The position numbers were made by a program, and so were the translations under genes. From the NCBI RefSeq assembly GCF_964340395.1, contig NC_135554.1:6715475-6779474 (forward strand): DNA of 64,000 nt, written 5' to 3'. The stretch's first letter is position 1, and each line of letters begins with the position of its first letter. The DNA is from Glandiceps talaboti (lineage: Eukaryota; Hemichordata; Enteropneusta; Spengelidae). Shown here one piece after another: positions 46,945-59,849 of this stretch. A model generated the notes under the pieces. It was not told the DNA's origin and did not search any database. It saw only the letters and a program-made list of their open reading frames with translations.

Positions 46945-48370
46945 CGCCCTTAACAACAACCTAATAACAGTATATACATGTAGGCTGAAATTTATGTGGA
47001 GTATGCCTTTTTTCATCTTCAACTGAAATGTAATACCCTTATAGATCATTAAATCTTTTATGGGCTACTTAATGAAATTGTACAGCTGGGTCTTACGTAA
47101 TATTTCCTGTGTTTAGTCATAAGACCCTACACTATGGTTTAGTTAAGTGACGGTCATGAGGGAAAAACCAGTCAGTGATTTTTCAAACCCTTCCACCCTG
47201 TGTTATGGTTTAACCTTACTCTTTTCAATGGTAAGGCTGGACCATAAACAGGGAAAATAGCGGTTTTAAGGTAGCACACTTTTGTATGGTACACTTCTTG
47301 TAGCAGTGACAAATTTCTTGCTCTGAAATAAATCAAACTTAATCTAATAATCTGCAGGGGGACAAGTTTGAATAAAAAATATTGACCAATCATGCTTTTA
47401 AACAACAGTTTATGATGTTTTGACAAGTATAGTAGCTTCAAGCTATCAAATGCACATACTAACTTTGAGAAGTCTACTAATAATTGGTAACATAGTTAGG
47501 CAAGTGTGTACTAGGATAGAAGTAAAAGGTATTTTCATTGGCAAATTTTTTACATCACGTGATAGGTTTTTCACATTCATAAACTTTATATTTCTTATAT
47601 GCTAAACTTTATTCAGTTGTGCGACAGTGACTATTGGCACTATTTTTATATTCTATTATAATTGTTTTGTGTAACAGAAGTTACTGTGTCCTTCCCGAGT
47701 GACAACAAAGTTCGGGGGGGGGGATAAATAACTATGCAAATTAATCTGGGGTATTAAATAATGTTTATGCAAATTAATCGGTATTTCACTGTTGGTGTTG
47801 CAAAATAAGTAAACATCCTGTCGAACTACTTCATATTTGTAAATATTGCTGACGCATCAACGTCAACTACGTTACATATAATATGGGAGATATTATGGAT
47901 TCGGACATTTGGATTGTTATTTGAATTATGTTGAACATTCTGAGAATGAATTTTATTATCGGTTATATGAGTGAAGTTAAAATAAACCCGACGCAACACC
48001 AGAGATTACTGGCGACAAGCGCCACCGCGCGCGATGTCGACTACAAATTGCAGCCGATAAGATCGTACAAAACATTTCTCAACAACATCAACCAGCCAAA
48101 ACGCAGTCAATCGATGTCCGCAGATATTCAGAATGTTTTCAAACACATTAGCAGTGGATCTTTCAATTTCAGATTTCATTTCGCCAGAAAAGTTCTAGGT
48201 GTCAAAATTGTACTAATTTGCATATCAATACGTATTGTTGTTGACAGCCAATCATCACTCATACTTCACGTAGCCGACCTCTGTCTGACCTGAGAGCGAT
48301 CTAATGCATATTCATACGCTAGTTGTAGTTTGGTCTACCTCTCTGGAAATTATTCTGTTTTAGGAGATAC
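46945..48370. other. No recognised gene
   Basis: AT-rich sequence. A + frame at 47928-48293 (LATSATARDVDYKLQPIRS) is open for 121 codons and not repetitive, but no family, start context or splice structure supports it. Confidence 0.45.
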
Positions 48371-48376
48371 ATATGC

Positions 48377-48566
48377 AATAATAACAGAACCCCATGGCCT
48401 CGCGATGGCCAGAAGACTATACAGAAGTTATTTTCACTCGTGATTTCTTCTGCTGCATTTCTATCGCTCGTGAAAATACGCGGCAGAAGAAACCGAATCA
48501 CTCGTGAAAATAACTTCTGTATGCCTTCCGGCCATCGCGAGGCCATGGGGTTCTGTCATATTATTC
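48377..48566. mobile_element. 190-bp palindromic MITE
   Basis: The arms share AATAATA.CAGAACCCCATGG, 'cctcgcgatggcc', 'acagaagttattttcac' and 'cgtgattt/cggtttctt' in inverted order around a loop at about 48465-48475. The arm is unlike the palindromes at 10.1 and 34.4 kb, so it is a different family. An ORF across it is an artefact. Confidence 0.85.
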
Positions 48567-49007
48567 TTTACTTTACTGACATTATTTTTCTATAACATTG
48601 GTTATACTTTTATAAAATGGTAGTTGCATAACTTAATAAAGGCACAGTCCTTTATTTTCAACATGAATTAATTTGTCTTGTTTGTATACACATGATAGTG
48701 GTAACCTTGTCCAACCACATAACGTCCGTAACATAGTACAACATGATGTATCTGTGAAACTGAGCAAAAATAGTTCCATAACTTTATAAAACAACACCCC
48801 TACTTTATATTGTAAACAAATTGTTTCTGTAAACATTTTAGAAGTGTTACTTCTCGGTGCCGTTACTTTTGTATTATTGAAAATTCGGACTCTCGGCTAA
48901 CCCTGGGTAGATCATATGGATTGAATGCCTGAATGACGATATAACTGTTAAACAGTAGTAGTATACAAATATCATTAATTGGCAAAAGATCTTTATCATT
49001 TAACTGT

Positions 49008-49700
49008 CTTTTTTTAGCACAACTGAACTGATAAGGTTCAGTAGTGCTATAGGCATGGCAAAGTGTCTGTCTGTCTGTCTGTCTGTGTGTGTATGTGTGT
49101 AAACAACTTAGTCAAAAACTGCTGGACCGATTGCTTTGATATTTGGTGGTCATGTTACTTCTGGTGTCTAGTTGGGAAATTGTTCAAATGAAAGTGATTG
49201 CATCAGGGATGTGGGTTTTGGGTCAAAAAATGTGATTTTTGGTCAAAAAACTTAAACTCAGAAACTACTGGGCAGATTGGTGCGAAATTTGGTGGGAACA
49301 TTCTTAAGGGGGTGTAAAGTAAGATTTGTTCATGAAGGGATGATTCCATCAGTGATATGCAAATTAGGGCTGAAAATGTGTCTTTTTGGTTAAAAATCTA
49401 TAATTCCAAAACCACTGAGCAGATTGGGCTGAAATTTAATGGAAATGCATTTAGGGATGTATGGACGAAGATATGCTAAGCATACCATGATTCCATGAGT
49501 GATATGGAATTAAGGTGTAAAAATGTGAATTTTGGTCAAAAACTTATATCTCAAAAAATACTAAGTGAATGAGTTTGAAACTTGGTGAGATGTTTCTAGA
49601 AGTGTTATTCTTTGTCATTGCTTTTCCTCAAAAATCTTCAACTCTGAAATTACCCAGTAGATTGAGCTTAACTTTGTTGAGAATGTGTAGATTTGTCCTC
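49008..49700 (+). repeat. Hairpin-headed dispersed repeat, copy 2
   Basis: Starts TTTTTAGCACAACTGAACTG, loop, GTTCAGTAGTGCTATAGG, a hairpin with a stem of about 14 bp. It is followed by (CTGT)n/(GT)n and the same repetitive body as the copy at 46118-46785. The shared 5' hairpin next to a microsatellite suggests a mobile, non-coding element. Confidence 0.8.
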
Positions 49701-50940
49701 ATTAATAGCTGACACAGTGAGAACAGTACATTGTTAATTAACTATAATGTTTACTTTACTATTTCCTCTGGTGGTAAAGCCTGTAGCATGGCCAGTTTGG
49801 TTTATGACTGGATTATGTAATATATTGTAAGACAGCTGTTTCATCACCTACCCATATAAACTGAATGTAGCTGGCTTTTACAATATTACAATAAGACAAC
49901 CAAGAAAGATAAACTTGTTACATTGGTATGACTTGGTTCCAAATTGATATAAAAAAATAAAGAAGTACAAAACCTTGTAGACACATCCCTTTAAAGTTTG
50001 ATTAGGATGTTGCTATACTTGTCTTGTACACTTCCAACATAGGATGGCTGGATTATGATGATGGAAATTAGGTATGAAAATTTTGTTTTGGTTACAACTT
50101 TAAATCTTCAAAAAATTATATATCTACCATTGCCCTGAACATGAAGTTGTGCGGCAACGCAATATTTGCGCTATTTTTTTAGAAATTAATATAATTTTAA
50201 GGATGATTTAAAAATAATGTGTGGTTTGTTTCTGACAATGTAATGCTATTGACGTAAATTAATGACATCAATATTTTTAAGTATTTGTCTGAATCAATGT
50301 GTGGTTCATACCAAAGCTTTAAATATTTTTTAATTGGATGGGGGTGGGTGTTACCTCAAGACTTATATGGGATGAGTAGGGCAACTGCACATGTCTTGCT
50401 TTTTACATACAAACACAGTTCAGAAGAAATTACCAATTGCAAACAAGTCATACAAAAATTCCAGAAAAAGTTTATTTTGTCAAAATTCAACTACATAACA
50501 TACTGTACACTTCAGGCTCCTGTTAAGTGGAATGCATAAAATGGAAGATTGCAAACAAAGGTTGCCATATGAATACTGTGAAATAGCCGTAAATGTTTCT
50601 TTATGAATAAGTACACAGCCAACAGATAAGTTTCTCCCGATGCATACATCAATTAACTGATTATGTTGTAAATGTTTTTGATGGATGGATAAATAAATTA
50701 AATGCCAATGTTGAAACGTTTTGTGATAAACAAATAAATAAACTGGCATTGGTGTAAATGGTTCATGATGAATAAATTAACTAACTGACAAGCCTAGTCC
50801 ATGACCAAAGGAGTTGAACATTCTATTAAACTAGGAATGTTTCATGAATTTGAATGAACACAGACATATTGTTCTCTCACTTAACTTGCAAAGAAAATAA
50901 AAGGAAAAAGATACATATGTATTGGAATTGAATTGTGGAA
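49700..50940. other. No recognised gene
   Basis: AT-rich sequence with short open frames only. Degenerate repeats of 'aa(a)tgttt.tgatggatgaataaataaatt' occur at about 50590-50800. Nothing else was seen. Confidence 0.5.
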
Positions 50941-50945
50941 AATCA

Positions 50946-51420
50946 TTAGTTAAAATCATTAGTTAAATGTAACGAATCAGAAAACAAATTTTGTGGAAGC
51001 ATCTCGGTTTCACCTGTAAATGGAGTAGGGACGGGTCTTTGTGAAGTCGATGCGGACTGGCGGTGACTATGGGCTGAGTTGATGAAAGGCAGTGTTGGAG
51101 TAGGGGCTGGTCTTTGTGAAGTTGAAGCAGACTGACTGTGACGGTGAGCTGTGTTGATCAATGGGCCGGTCTGTACATGACAGCTGCTTGGTGGCTAGCC
51201 TGTGGATTGTGTATCTGCATCATGAAATTCATCATAGTCTGGTATAACTGTTTGTCCTCTCTGCTTTGTTGCTGCTCCATCTCCAGTTGTTCTCGGTGCA
51301 TCTCTCTCCACACATCTAGCTGCTGCTGTGCCATTTCTCTCTGTTGCTGCTGCTTTTCCTTCTCTGCCTCTTCAAATTTTCTTTCTCGCTTTTGCTCAAA
51401 AGCAAAGAATTTTTCCATCG
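50946..51420 (-). CDS. Coiled-coil tail of a possible MADF/Myb-like transposon protein
   Basis: The - frame 51418-51158 is a Glu/Gln/Lys-rich coiled coil (FFAFEQKRERKFEEAEKEKQ) continued by Ser/Thr/Pro-rich frame 51161-50946 with a doubled SASTSQRP(A/V)PTP unit. Such tails are common in the Myb/SANT-like companion protein of Harbinger elements and in related invertebrate proteins. The DNA-binding domain is not present in the adjoining DNA. Assignment is tentative. Confidence 0.4.
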
Positions 51421-51508
51421 CTGAGTTTTAGACGATGTGTAATCTAGAATGACAGAGACTGGATGGGAGAAATATGCACTAAGAGACAGGCAATTCTAAT
51501 GTTGCGGG

Positions 51509-51795
<287 letters not shown>

Positions 51796-52224
51796 ACATC
51801 AAGAACAAACACGAAAATATTATTACATTCATTTATTCTTTTATTGCCTACAAATTGACATTGGAAAAAAAGAATTAAAACTAATATGAAGAAATATAAA
51901 ACTTAATTATATAGTGAAGTACATATTAGTGCAAGTACAGAAAAGATGAACAAAATGGAAACACTTTCGGCTACTAAATATTTATTCTATACTCTTATAT
52001 GACAATATTTATCATTGATAGCGGCACATATGACTGATTGCCGATTTTCCGTACTGATATACCCCGGACTGTAATTCAGCTTGGTTGTATAGCGCATCCA
52101 ACACATGTGGATCGAGTATTTGCTTGTCTACTTATCTGTCCCCAGACTTATATCGACCCTAGTTACATTCGATGTACGCATTGTCTGTTTTGAGAAAACG
52201 AAATCCATCAATTTAAGAATTAGT

Positions 52225-55200
52225 TTATGGCCACTGGATGAGCTCTGCCCCTATGGCAAAGTCTGAGGCATCGGTATCTAATATGAAGGGGTCTCTGGTA
52301 TTTGCTAAAGTCAATACAAGGGCAGAGGATAAGGCCTTTTTAAGGTCCTCGAACGCAGAGTGCTGTTCTTTGCCCCAGATAAATGACTTGTTACCTGTTA
52401 CCCCCATATAGTGGAACCGCTCTCTTGGCAAAGTCCTTGATGAAGTTTCAGTGATAGTTGGCCAAACCTAAGAACTGCTCCACATGTTTGGAACTCCTGG
52501 GTGTAGGCCAATCCTTAATTGGTTTCACTGCTTCCCTTCTCAAAAACACTACCTGTCGTTGAAACAGTTCACACTTGCAAGGTTTCAATTTTATTTCGTA
52601 CTGCCTGAGTCGGTCAAAGACGGACCTGAGATTCTGGAGATGGTTGTCGAAACAGGTCCCCAATACCAGGATATCATCAACAAAGGCAAGGACTATATCC
52701 CACGTTAATCCCCTCAACACCAAGTTCATTGCTCAAGAGTATGTTGCTGGTGCATTGCATAGTCCGAACGGCATCCGGTTGAATTCGTACAGTCCATACT
52801 TAGTTGTAAAAGCTGTCTTCTTCCGGTCTGGCTTGCTTATTCTAATTTGCCAGTATGCTGAATTTGCATTCAGTTTGGAGAACCAAATATGGCCAGATAA
52901 TGTATCTAGACATTCCCCAATCAACGGCAGAGGATGAGTCCTTCACAGTATGTTGGTTGAGGATCCTGTAGTCAATACACCACCTGACACTCCCATCTCG
53001 TTTTCTTATTAGAACTGAAATGGAGGGTTGGATGACTCCCGTTCTGAGCATTTGTTGAAGGTAGGCCTCTTCTTTTTGAACAAAACACCTGGGTGTTTGG
53101 TGCATGTACTGTTTGATTGGATGAGTGTCTCCAGTCTCAATCTGATGCTCAATGGCTGTAAAATTGCCTAAGTCAAAGTCATCCTTGGCAAACACATCCT
53201 CGTTATCATGGAGAAGTTGCCTCAGACTCCTTACTTGTGGTCCACCTAAATTGTTGCTTGTCCACTGAAGCAGGTCTTGCAGGTGAGCGGGGGGGGGGGG
53301 GGGCTCTTTCTTAGCAGGTGGTTGTTTGTCTCCCAAATTGCTCCATTGGCAGGATTGAGGCCTCCACAGCTTGTCCAATGCCTTTGCCTTTGCGCAATAT
53401 CACAGGACGGTCTGTTGAGTTTACAATACACACCTTTGGAGACTCTCCACCAAGATGGTTTGTCCTTGGGATCATGACATTGAGATTCCCAACTGGCTCC
53501 ACTGGCATTGGCTGTTGCATTGAACATTGGAGCTTAACCCCTGAATTAGCTGGTATACAAGTCCTACTGTCAATGCTAAACTTTGCTACCTTAGGGGAGC
53601 TCTCACTTCCCCCAAAGGCCATTTGAAGATGCTCATCTCCTATTTGTAAGCTGCCACTCAACAGATCTATTTTGCCCCATGTTTTTTAAGGAAATTTATG
53701 CCAAAGAGCACTTCATCTCCTATTGGAGTCGCATAAACCTGTTCGCGGTAGACTGTATTTCCAAGTTGGATATCTACGGGGACCCACCACTTCGGCTACC
53801 ATCTTCAGTTCTCGCCCCACTGTTTGGAGGGTAATGAACGCAATGCTGGTCGGTTTAGAGGGGAGCCTATTGAACAGTTTATCTGAGATGATGGTTACTT
53901 CAGAGGCAGTGTCGATGACAGCTTTAGTTGGGCATCAATGTACAACAATTGGTACACTATACATGGAAGTTGTGACTGTAGCTGTCGGATGGTGAGGGTC
54001 TCTCCCCTTGATGTAGGGGGAGGGCCATCACCGTGACTACCTCTATCCAGTTTGGCAACTTGTTGAGGATCCGGCTGGCCTACAGCTAGTGGGGTCAATC
54101 TGAGGTCTCTGGGACTGACCCCCTTTTGTTTAATGGACTACCCGCGAATTTGACTGTTCTTTCTGGAAGTCGCCCTCCTCGGGGGGTTAACTGAAGGCAT
54201 TCCCTTTTGAAAACTCACTCCACAGTCGAAGCACTTATCATTCACAGGGCCTGGAAGGTGACCCAATATGTAACTGCCCTTGGCTGGTTACCTGGTTGAC
54301 CATCAATTCCCCTAGTCTCCCTAGCTGAGTAGTAAGAGAGACTAACTGGTCTTCTACATGAGACAGTCCCAGATTTGTTGTCTCCACTTGTTTTGAGGTG
54401 TCTCCCTGGTCCTTGGGCTGGATATGTGTCTTGGCTTCTGGAGGTGTGGAGGTCTTATCCCCAGCCCCTCGATCAGGACATATATACCTAACATGGGGTC
54501 GAATGGGCCTGTCGATCATGGACTGGTTGATGTACTTATACCAATTAACTTTAGCAAGTGCCTCCTCCATGGTGGCTGGCTTTTGAAGGGCTGCCAGCTG
54601 TCCGACCTCTTGGTTTGTGCAGCCCTGACAAAACCTGAGAATTGCTTGCTGGTGCATGTATGGAACGTAGATTGAGCCAAAGGCCTCAGTAGCCAGAGAT
54701 GTGACACAGTCCGCCCAGTCTTCAAGACTTCCACCCCTCCCTTGCTAGGTCTGGCTGAACTTTACCTGGGCGGTCTCCGGCAGCTCCTGTCGGCCAAACT
54801 TCCTCTCTAATTCCTTAATGACCTCTTCATATGGAATTTCGCCTTCTTTATCCATTAAGACTGCATGGTATTCAGCCGCCTTGCCTTCCCAGAACCAGTA
54901 AAGTTGTTCATTTCATTCCCAATTAGACGACTCTTTAATATCGGCATACTTTGAATATCTTCGGTAGAAGGCCTTCCACTTGCCCTTTCCATTATAAATA
55001 AGTGTCTTTGGAAAGGACTGTAGCCGACCCAGTCGATAGTTGGTGTTGTGAGTATCTCTCATTGATGCTGGCTGTTGACTGGGGCATTGTGGAGATCGTA
55101 GATGCTAGTCCTGAGTGGGGTACACCACCAATGGCTGGGTGTAACACGGTGGCATCCTTTGACCCCCTGTCCCTGTTGCCGACTGTTGGTCATTCGATGG

Positions 55201-56090
55201 GACATTCGTTGGTCTTACATGGGCCAGTTGGACTTGAGGTAGGTTGTTTGGCATGCTTGGTGCCCTTCCATGATTAGCTTGAGGGTTAACCGCCAAAGGC
55301 TGGTTGTACCCTAGCTGGTGGTTAGGTACAGCGTGGGTATTTCCTAAATGGCCACCTACATGTTCGTGTACATGTAGGTATTACCACTTGTTTCCACAGG
55401 GTGAACCGCAAAAGGCTGGTTGTACCCTTGTTGGATGGCATTGAAACAACCCCTTACTTGTTGTGAGGGGTTGGTTGCCCCCCTGTAGACGCTTTAGGGA
55501 ACCGTCCCTGACTGGTTACCCGATCAGACGTCTTAGGAGCGCATACCCTTGGCCGCATGTGTATGGGGGGGGGGAAAGCACTGATGGTAATGTTTGGATT
55601 AGTTTCCAATACATTACCTTTGTCACGCCCCCCCCCCCCTGTCGTGCATTGTCGTGATGGGGTTGCACTAACAAATGTTCGTGCACCGTAACTGGCGAGT
55701 GTCGTTTGACCCCATATGTAATTTTGTCAGCTGTGGCCGTTTTGATTCAGAAAAATTGTCGTCACCATAACAACCCGTTGACGTTCGTATTTTTTGTAAT
55801 GTAGAGCGTTCGTGTTAATCTATACAACGGTCCACATTGTGTATTATCGACTGAATTGTTATTGGGGAGCCTTAGCCGTCTTGGGACTGGCATGTATGCT
55901 CTCCTTTGGTGACGAGGTCGAAATTGACGAGTGTGCCGGTGTATTTGAAATTCTTTCACTAATTTGACTCAACACATTGTCTAATTCCTGTAATTGTGTA
56001 GGCGAAGGGGCTGGACCAAAATCTACCCTATCATAATATTCTTCAGGTAACCTTAGGTTGGGTATCTCCCGTAGATGGTTGAGGGTCAAA
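52225..56090 (-). pseudogene. Ty3/gypsy-like retrotransposon gag-pol remnant
   Basis: On - from the high end: gag-like pieces (56089-55762, 55296-55105, then 54657-54238 with RFCQGCTNQEVGQ), a protease motif VIDTASEVTIIS at about 53925 (DTA where DTG or DSG is common), a spacer with IPANSGVKLQC, RT entry (53378-52842: RKRDGSVRWCIDYRILN), RT palm FSKLNANSAYWQI (Asn where the catalytic Asp is expected), YGLYEFNRMPFGLCNAPAT and AFVDDILVLG (52729), and the RNase H junction FILDTDASDFAIGAEL (52431-52225). Integrase and both LTRs are missing. Several stops and frameshifts are present. Confidence 0.85.
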
Positions 56091-56099
56091 TTACCATAT

Positions 56100-56740
56100 T
56101 TCGGTCTTAAGGTACCTATAGCTTGGGCAGATTTTCCGCCTTTTTTGGAATTTCTAGTAGTTCCCTGATGTCACAGAAATTTATGTATATCTTGGACACA
56201 TTCTAAATTACAGATTTAACAATCGGATATACAAAATTATTTGTCCAGGGGAACTTACCTTTCGGCAATGGGGATAAAAAATTACTGTAGCTAATTGAGT
56301 TCAAAACCTCGTAAATGTTTTCCCAGCTAAAGAGTGGATAAGTTACTAATCCTTCCCTAACAACAGAAAATAAATTTCCTATATAACAATGGGCAGGCAG
56401 AAAAAATATCCAAAGCTAAATTGTTGGCGGTGTAAATTAAAATTGCTGACAAAACAGTAATTGTTGGTACGAACGATAAACGTTATTTTGGACAATAACT
56501 ACGCGGAAAATGCAAGTGCCGACTTTATTTGCAGTGTAACTATACAAATAAATCGCCAACTAATCTATAGCTAAGCGTTAAATTTAATTGCGACGTTTAT
56601 TTACATCGAAACTAACGATTATTTGCTATAGCTTAATGCGAACATGGACGGCGAAACTGAAGCGTAAGCGCAATTGTAATGAATACTAAAAACGAAATAA
56701 TACGTATACTATATTCATATTATATTCATATTATGTACAG
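56100..56740. other. No recognised gene
   Basis: AT-rich DNA between the gag-like start and a LINE 3' end. No long terminal repeat, primer-binding site or ORF was recognised. Confidence 0.5.
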
Positions 56741-56749
56741 CTTTGAAGG

Positions 56750-57565
56750 CTAAAAGCCTATGAGCCGATCAAAGGTAAAAAAAAATCAAATGTTCAACAG
56801 TCCATAGTCCAAAGTTCCACGAATAGTAACATGTATATAAATCAAACACTATCCAAGTTTATGTTAATGATGTATTTGTATTCAGCCCAGTGACTGTCTA
56901 GAGTGTTTTTGAAAGAGTTGATAGTATTCGCTGTAACAATTTTTGTTGGCAGTTTATTCCATGCATTGATGATCCGGTTTGGAAAAAAGTTGGCACGAGT
57001 TGACTTCTGACACAAAGACTTCCGAAGTTTCAATGGGTGGCCTCTCGTGGCACTATGTGTTTCGCATTGGAAAAAATGCTGGTTCGCAGAGTATTTACCA
57101 TGAAGATACTTCCATACTTCTATCATATCGCCCCGCATCCTTCTGTACGACATACTGGGAATATCTAAGCGTGTCAAACGTTCACTGTAGCTCAGGTCTC
57201 TCATTCCTCCAATTAATTTTGTTGCTCTCCGTAACACATTTTCAATTAAATTGCAGTCTTTAACAAAACGTGGTGACCACACAACATTGGCGTACTCTAA
57301 ATGCGGACGCACAAGGGCAATGAAGAGTCTTTTCAGTGATTCTTTGTCTAGATATGTGAATGATCTTCTAATTAAACCGAGTATCTGATTTGCCTTATTT
57401 GCTTGTTTCTGTACATGAGGAGAAAATTTCAGTTCTGTATCAACGAAGACACCAAGGTCCTTTTCTAATAAAGTTGTCTCAAGTGCAGTCTGTGTGTTTC
57501 CACTGTCCATGGTGTACTGGAAGCTTGTGTTGTTATGGCCCATATGCATGGTTTTATACTATACT
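56750..57565 (-). pseudogene. CR1/jockey-like LINE 3' end, 5'-truncated
   Basis: An intact 235-codon frame (57549-56842) contains EKDLGVFVDTELKFSPHV, ANKANQILGLIRRSF, LVRPHLEYANVVWSP and the downstream AWNKLP segment. This order is characteristic of the region after the RT palm in CR1/jockey-clade elements. The YADD motif and everything upstream are missing. The frame has no disabling mutation, so it is the youngest-looking LINE piece here. Confidence 0.8.
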
Positions 57566-57817
57566 AAGCGAAAATGCGCAAACGAAAAAGCCGGGTCCGC
57601 TGGTTTTATTACTTTGGCAAAATGTTTATCCGACAGGACAAATTCGCGGCAACTATGCGATAGTAATTGTATGCAGAATTGAATTTGTAGATTGACAGTG
57701 AATAATTCACACCTGAACCACTGAACAGCTGAGGAATGGACAGCAGTACGTGGTAGGGTGTTGCAAATTTGAAATTCACTACTACGGTATACGTGGCACA
57801 ACCTAACATTACAGGTG

Positions 57818-58090
57818 TCAGTTTAGCAGTTTAGAATACTTCACCAGGTGTACTTTTAACTTCTCAGGCTTTTCAACAGAGATAGTGTGCATGAATTTGG
57901 GTAAAGCTTTTTGCTCTCTGTTGGGAAAACTTGTGAACAAATCCTTGGACTTAAATATATGTATAAACCTCTTAACATCAGCTGTTGTATTGCCTGTTGT
58001 TGAATGCGGAGTATACTTATATTTATCAAGTACTTGGTTGAAGTACCGAGTCTCCAGTTCTTTACCAAGAGAGCCCACAAGTCTAGAACA
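57818..58090 (-). pseudogene. Downstream part of ORF split by Mutator-like element
   Basis: A 91-codon - frame (GSLGKELETRYFNQVLDK; IFKSKDLFTSFPNREQKALP; ends SKLLN, stop). It joins in frame with 61317-61183 when the element and one target copy are removed. The family was not recognised. It could be a host exon or part of an older transposon. Confidence 0.5.
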
Positions 58091-58838
58091 CCTGGCAACG
58101 CTTACCAGTCATAACGTCCCCGGGTCAAAACGTCCCCGGGTCAAAACGTCCTCGGGTATGACCAAAATTTAACCAAGAGACTTGACTGTGTAACAGTTTC
58201 CGTTCCTTCCCTAAAACACGGTCAAGTATCGATGCCCATATTCCGAACCATTTTCTGTTCGTGATTTACATGCTCATTTTCATAAAAATTGGAGGGCGTT
58301 CACCCACGTAGACATGAATATTTATATTGCGTAATAGCCAATCATGTACGACATGACACGCACTGTAGCTAGCATGCAGCACCGACCATTGATATTGACA
58401 CGCAAGACTTTTACGACCTCAAATCTGTCTGATTTCCCGTAAATAAAGTGATGGTTGCCCAAGACAATGATTATTTTTGCCCATGTAGCACATCAAACTG
58501 TTAAGATGCGTAGCGCTGTGGTGTGACACATTTCGACGTATCAAGTACATACATTGACCCCTGACCTGTTCGTTTATTAGATCGTTGTTTCTCTCCGTCA
58601 CCGCCACTTACTGGAACCAATTTTCTACATATCCATTCATTGCCAAGTAATTTAGATTGTAAAAGTCTTGCGTGTCAATAGCAAATATATGTATATATTT
58701 GCTATTGACGCGCGCGTGTCAATAGACACTCCATTTTTTTTAATGAAATAGAAAATACGAAGAGTCCCTCTGCTTAGTCTGGAATCCCGACGTTACTATA
58801 TTTCGATTTGAATGATCTCCATACATCTACGTAACGTC

Positions 58839-58999
58839 TAGTCTATCAGCTAGCCCTCGGATGTTCTTCCGATAAAATACGACACACCGCCGAACAACGC
58901 TATCGAGGATGGAACATCCGAGCAGGCCCTCACATGCGAACTTCGTTCGCTTATAGTTATAGCATCGAAAGAAAGCCCGAACGTCTAGCAGCAAGACTA
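58839..58999 (-). mobile_element. TAGTCT-family MITE nested in Mutator-like element
   Basis: A 161-bp unit, TAGTCTATCAGC...GCAGCAAGACTA, with CGTAACGTC on both sides (58830-58838 and 59000-59008). It falls in an inverted pair of 'gaatcccgacgttac' sequences. It is inserted in the 3' part of the Mutator-like element, away from the transposase. Confidence 0.92.
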
Positions 59000-59008
59000 C
59001 GTAACGTC

Positions 59009-59845
59009 GGGATTCCAAACTACCCTCGGCTTGACAAAAACGAATGGGAGGGGTGAAAGTTCTTGAATTTTATTCTTTGTTTTGGCCGGGCATTTTGGTT
59101 CCCGATGCCGATGCTACCGCTACGGGACTCATGTGCGGCAGTGATTGCCTGTTTTCTAATAAATTGTTTAATTTCAGTTAAGGTGAATGACGCATGACAG
59201 AGGCTGTGCAAGAGGAAGAGGAGATGTTCAAATCTAAAAGTTTGCAGAATTTCTTTTACAACCATGTCTTTTCCACTAGATATAGAAGTAAAACAGCATT
59301 CAAAGTTATTCCGAGTTTTTCCTCTTTTTTCCCCTTTTTTTTAACCTTTTAGCTCATTTGTACTTTTCAATGCATGTACTGTACACACTAAAAACCTGAG
59401 AGTGGAATTAACTCATACAAGAAATCAGTGGGGGGGGGGGGCAAAAAATTAAGGCTGAGTTTTATGTAGAATATTAGTACAGTTTATTTCATATTTCATA
59501 TAAACATACACACAAAGACGTTTTTCTATAAATACGTTTAATTGTACATTCAAACAACATTTACAAGACAATTCACTAGACAACAGACCTGGCACAGTTT
59601 TTACATTTCACTGGCTGGATAAATAACACCATACGAATACCATATATTTTATACCAAGTCCATAAAAAGTGCAGTTTGTATCAAAGTCCACTTTTCTTTA
59701 TATTTAGTATAACAGTATCAAAGCACAAATTACATACATAGTATCAAAGCACAAATTAAATCCATAGTATCAAAGCACAAGTTAAATACACAATATATAT
59801 TAAAGCACAGATTAGATCGATCGTAGCGAATGTCCACGGTATTAC
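59009..59845. other. Non-coding 3' part of the Mutator-like element
   Basis: No ORF of note. There is a G-run near 59430, and near 59720-59800 a short tandem repeat of 'agtatcaaagcacaaattaaatacat' in about four copies, just downstream of the transposase stop. Confidence 0.6.
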
Positions 59846-59849
59846 AAGA

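Noticed and set aside
48319-48546. 75-codon ORF on -
   Set aside because: It reads through a perfect palindrome; the frame mirrors itself and no family matches.
51900-56500. Long terminal repeats of the gypsy-like remnant
   Set aside because: I compared the flanks by eye and found no matching direct repeats, primer-binding site or polypurine tract that I could support.
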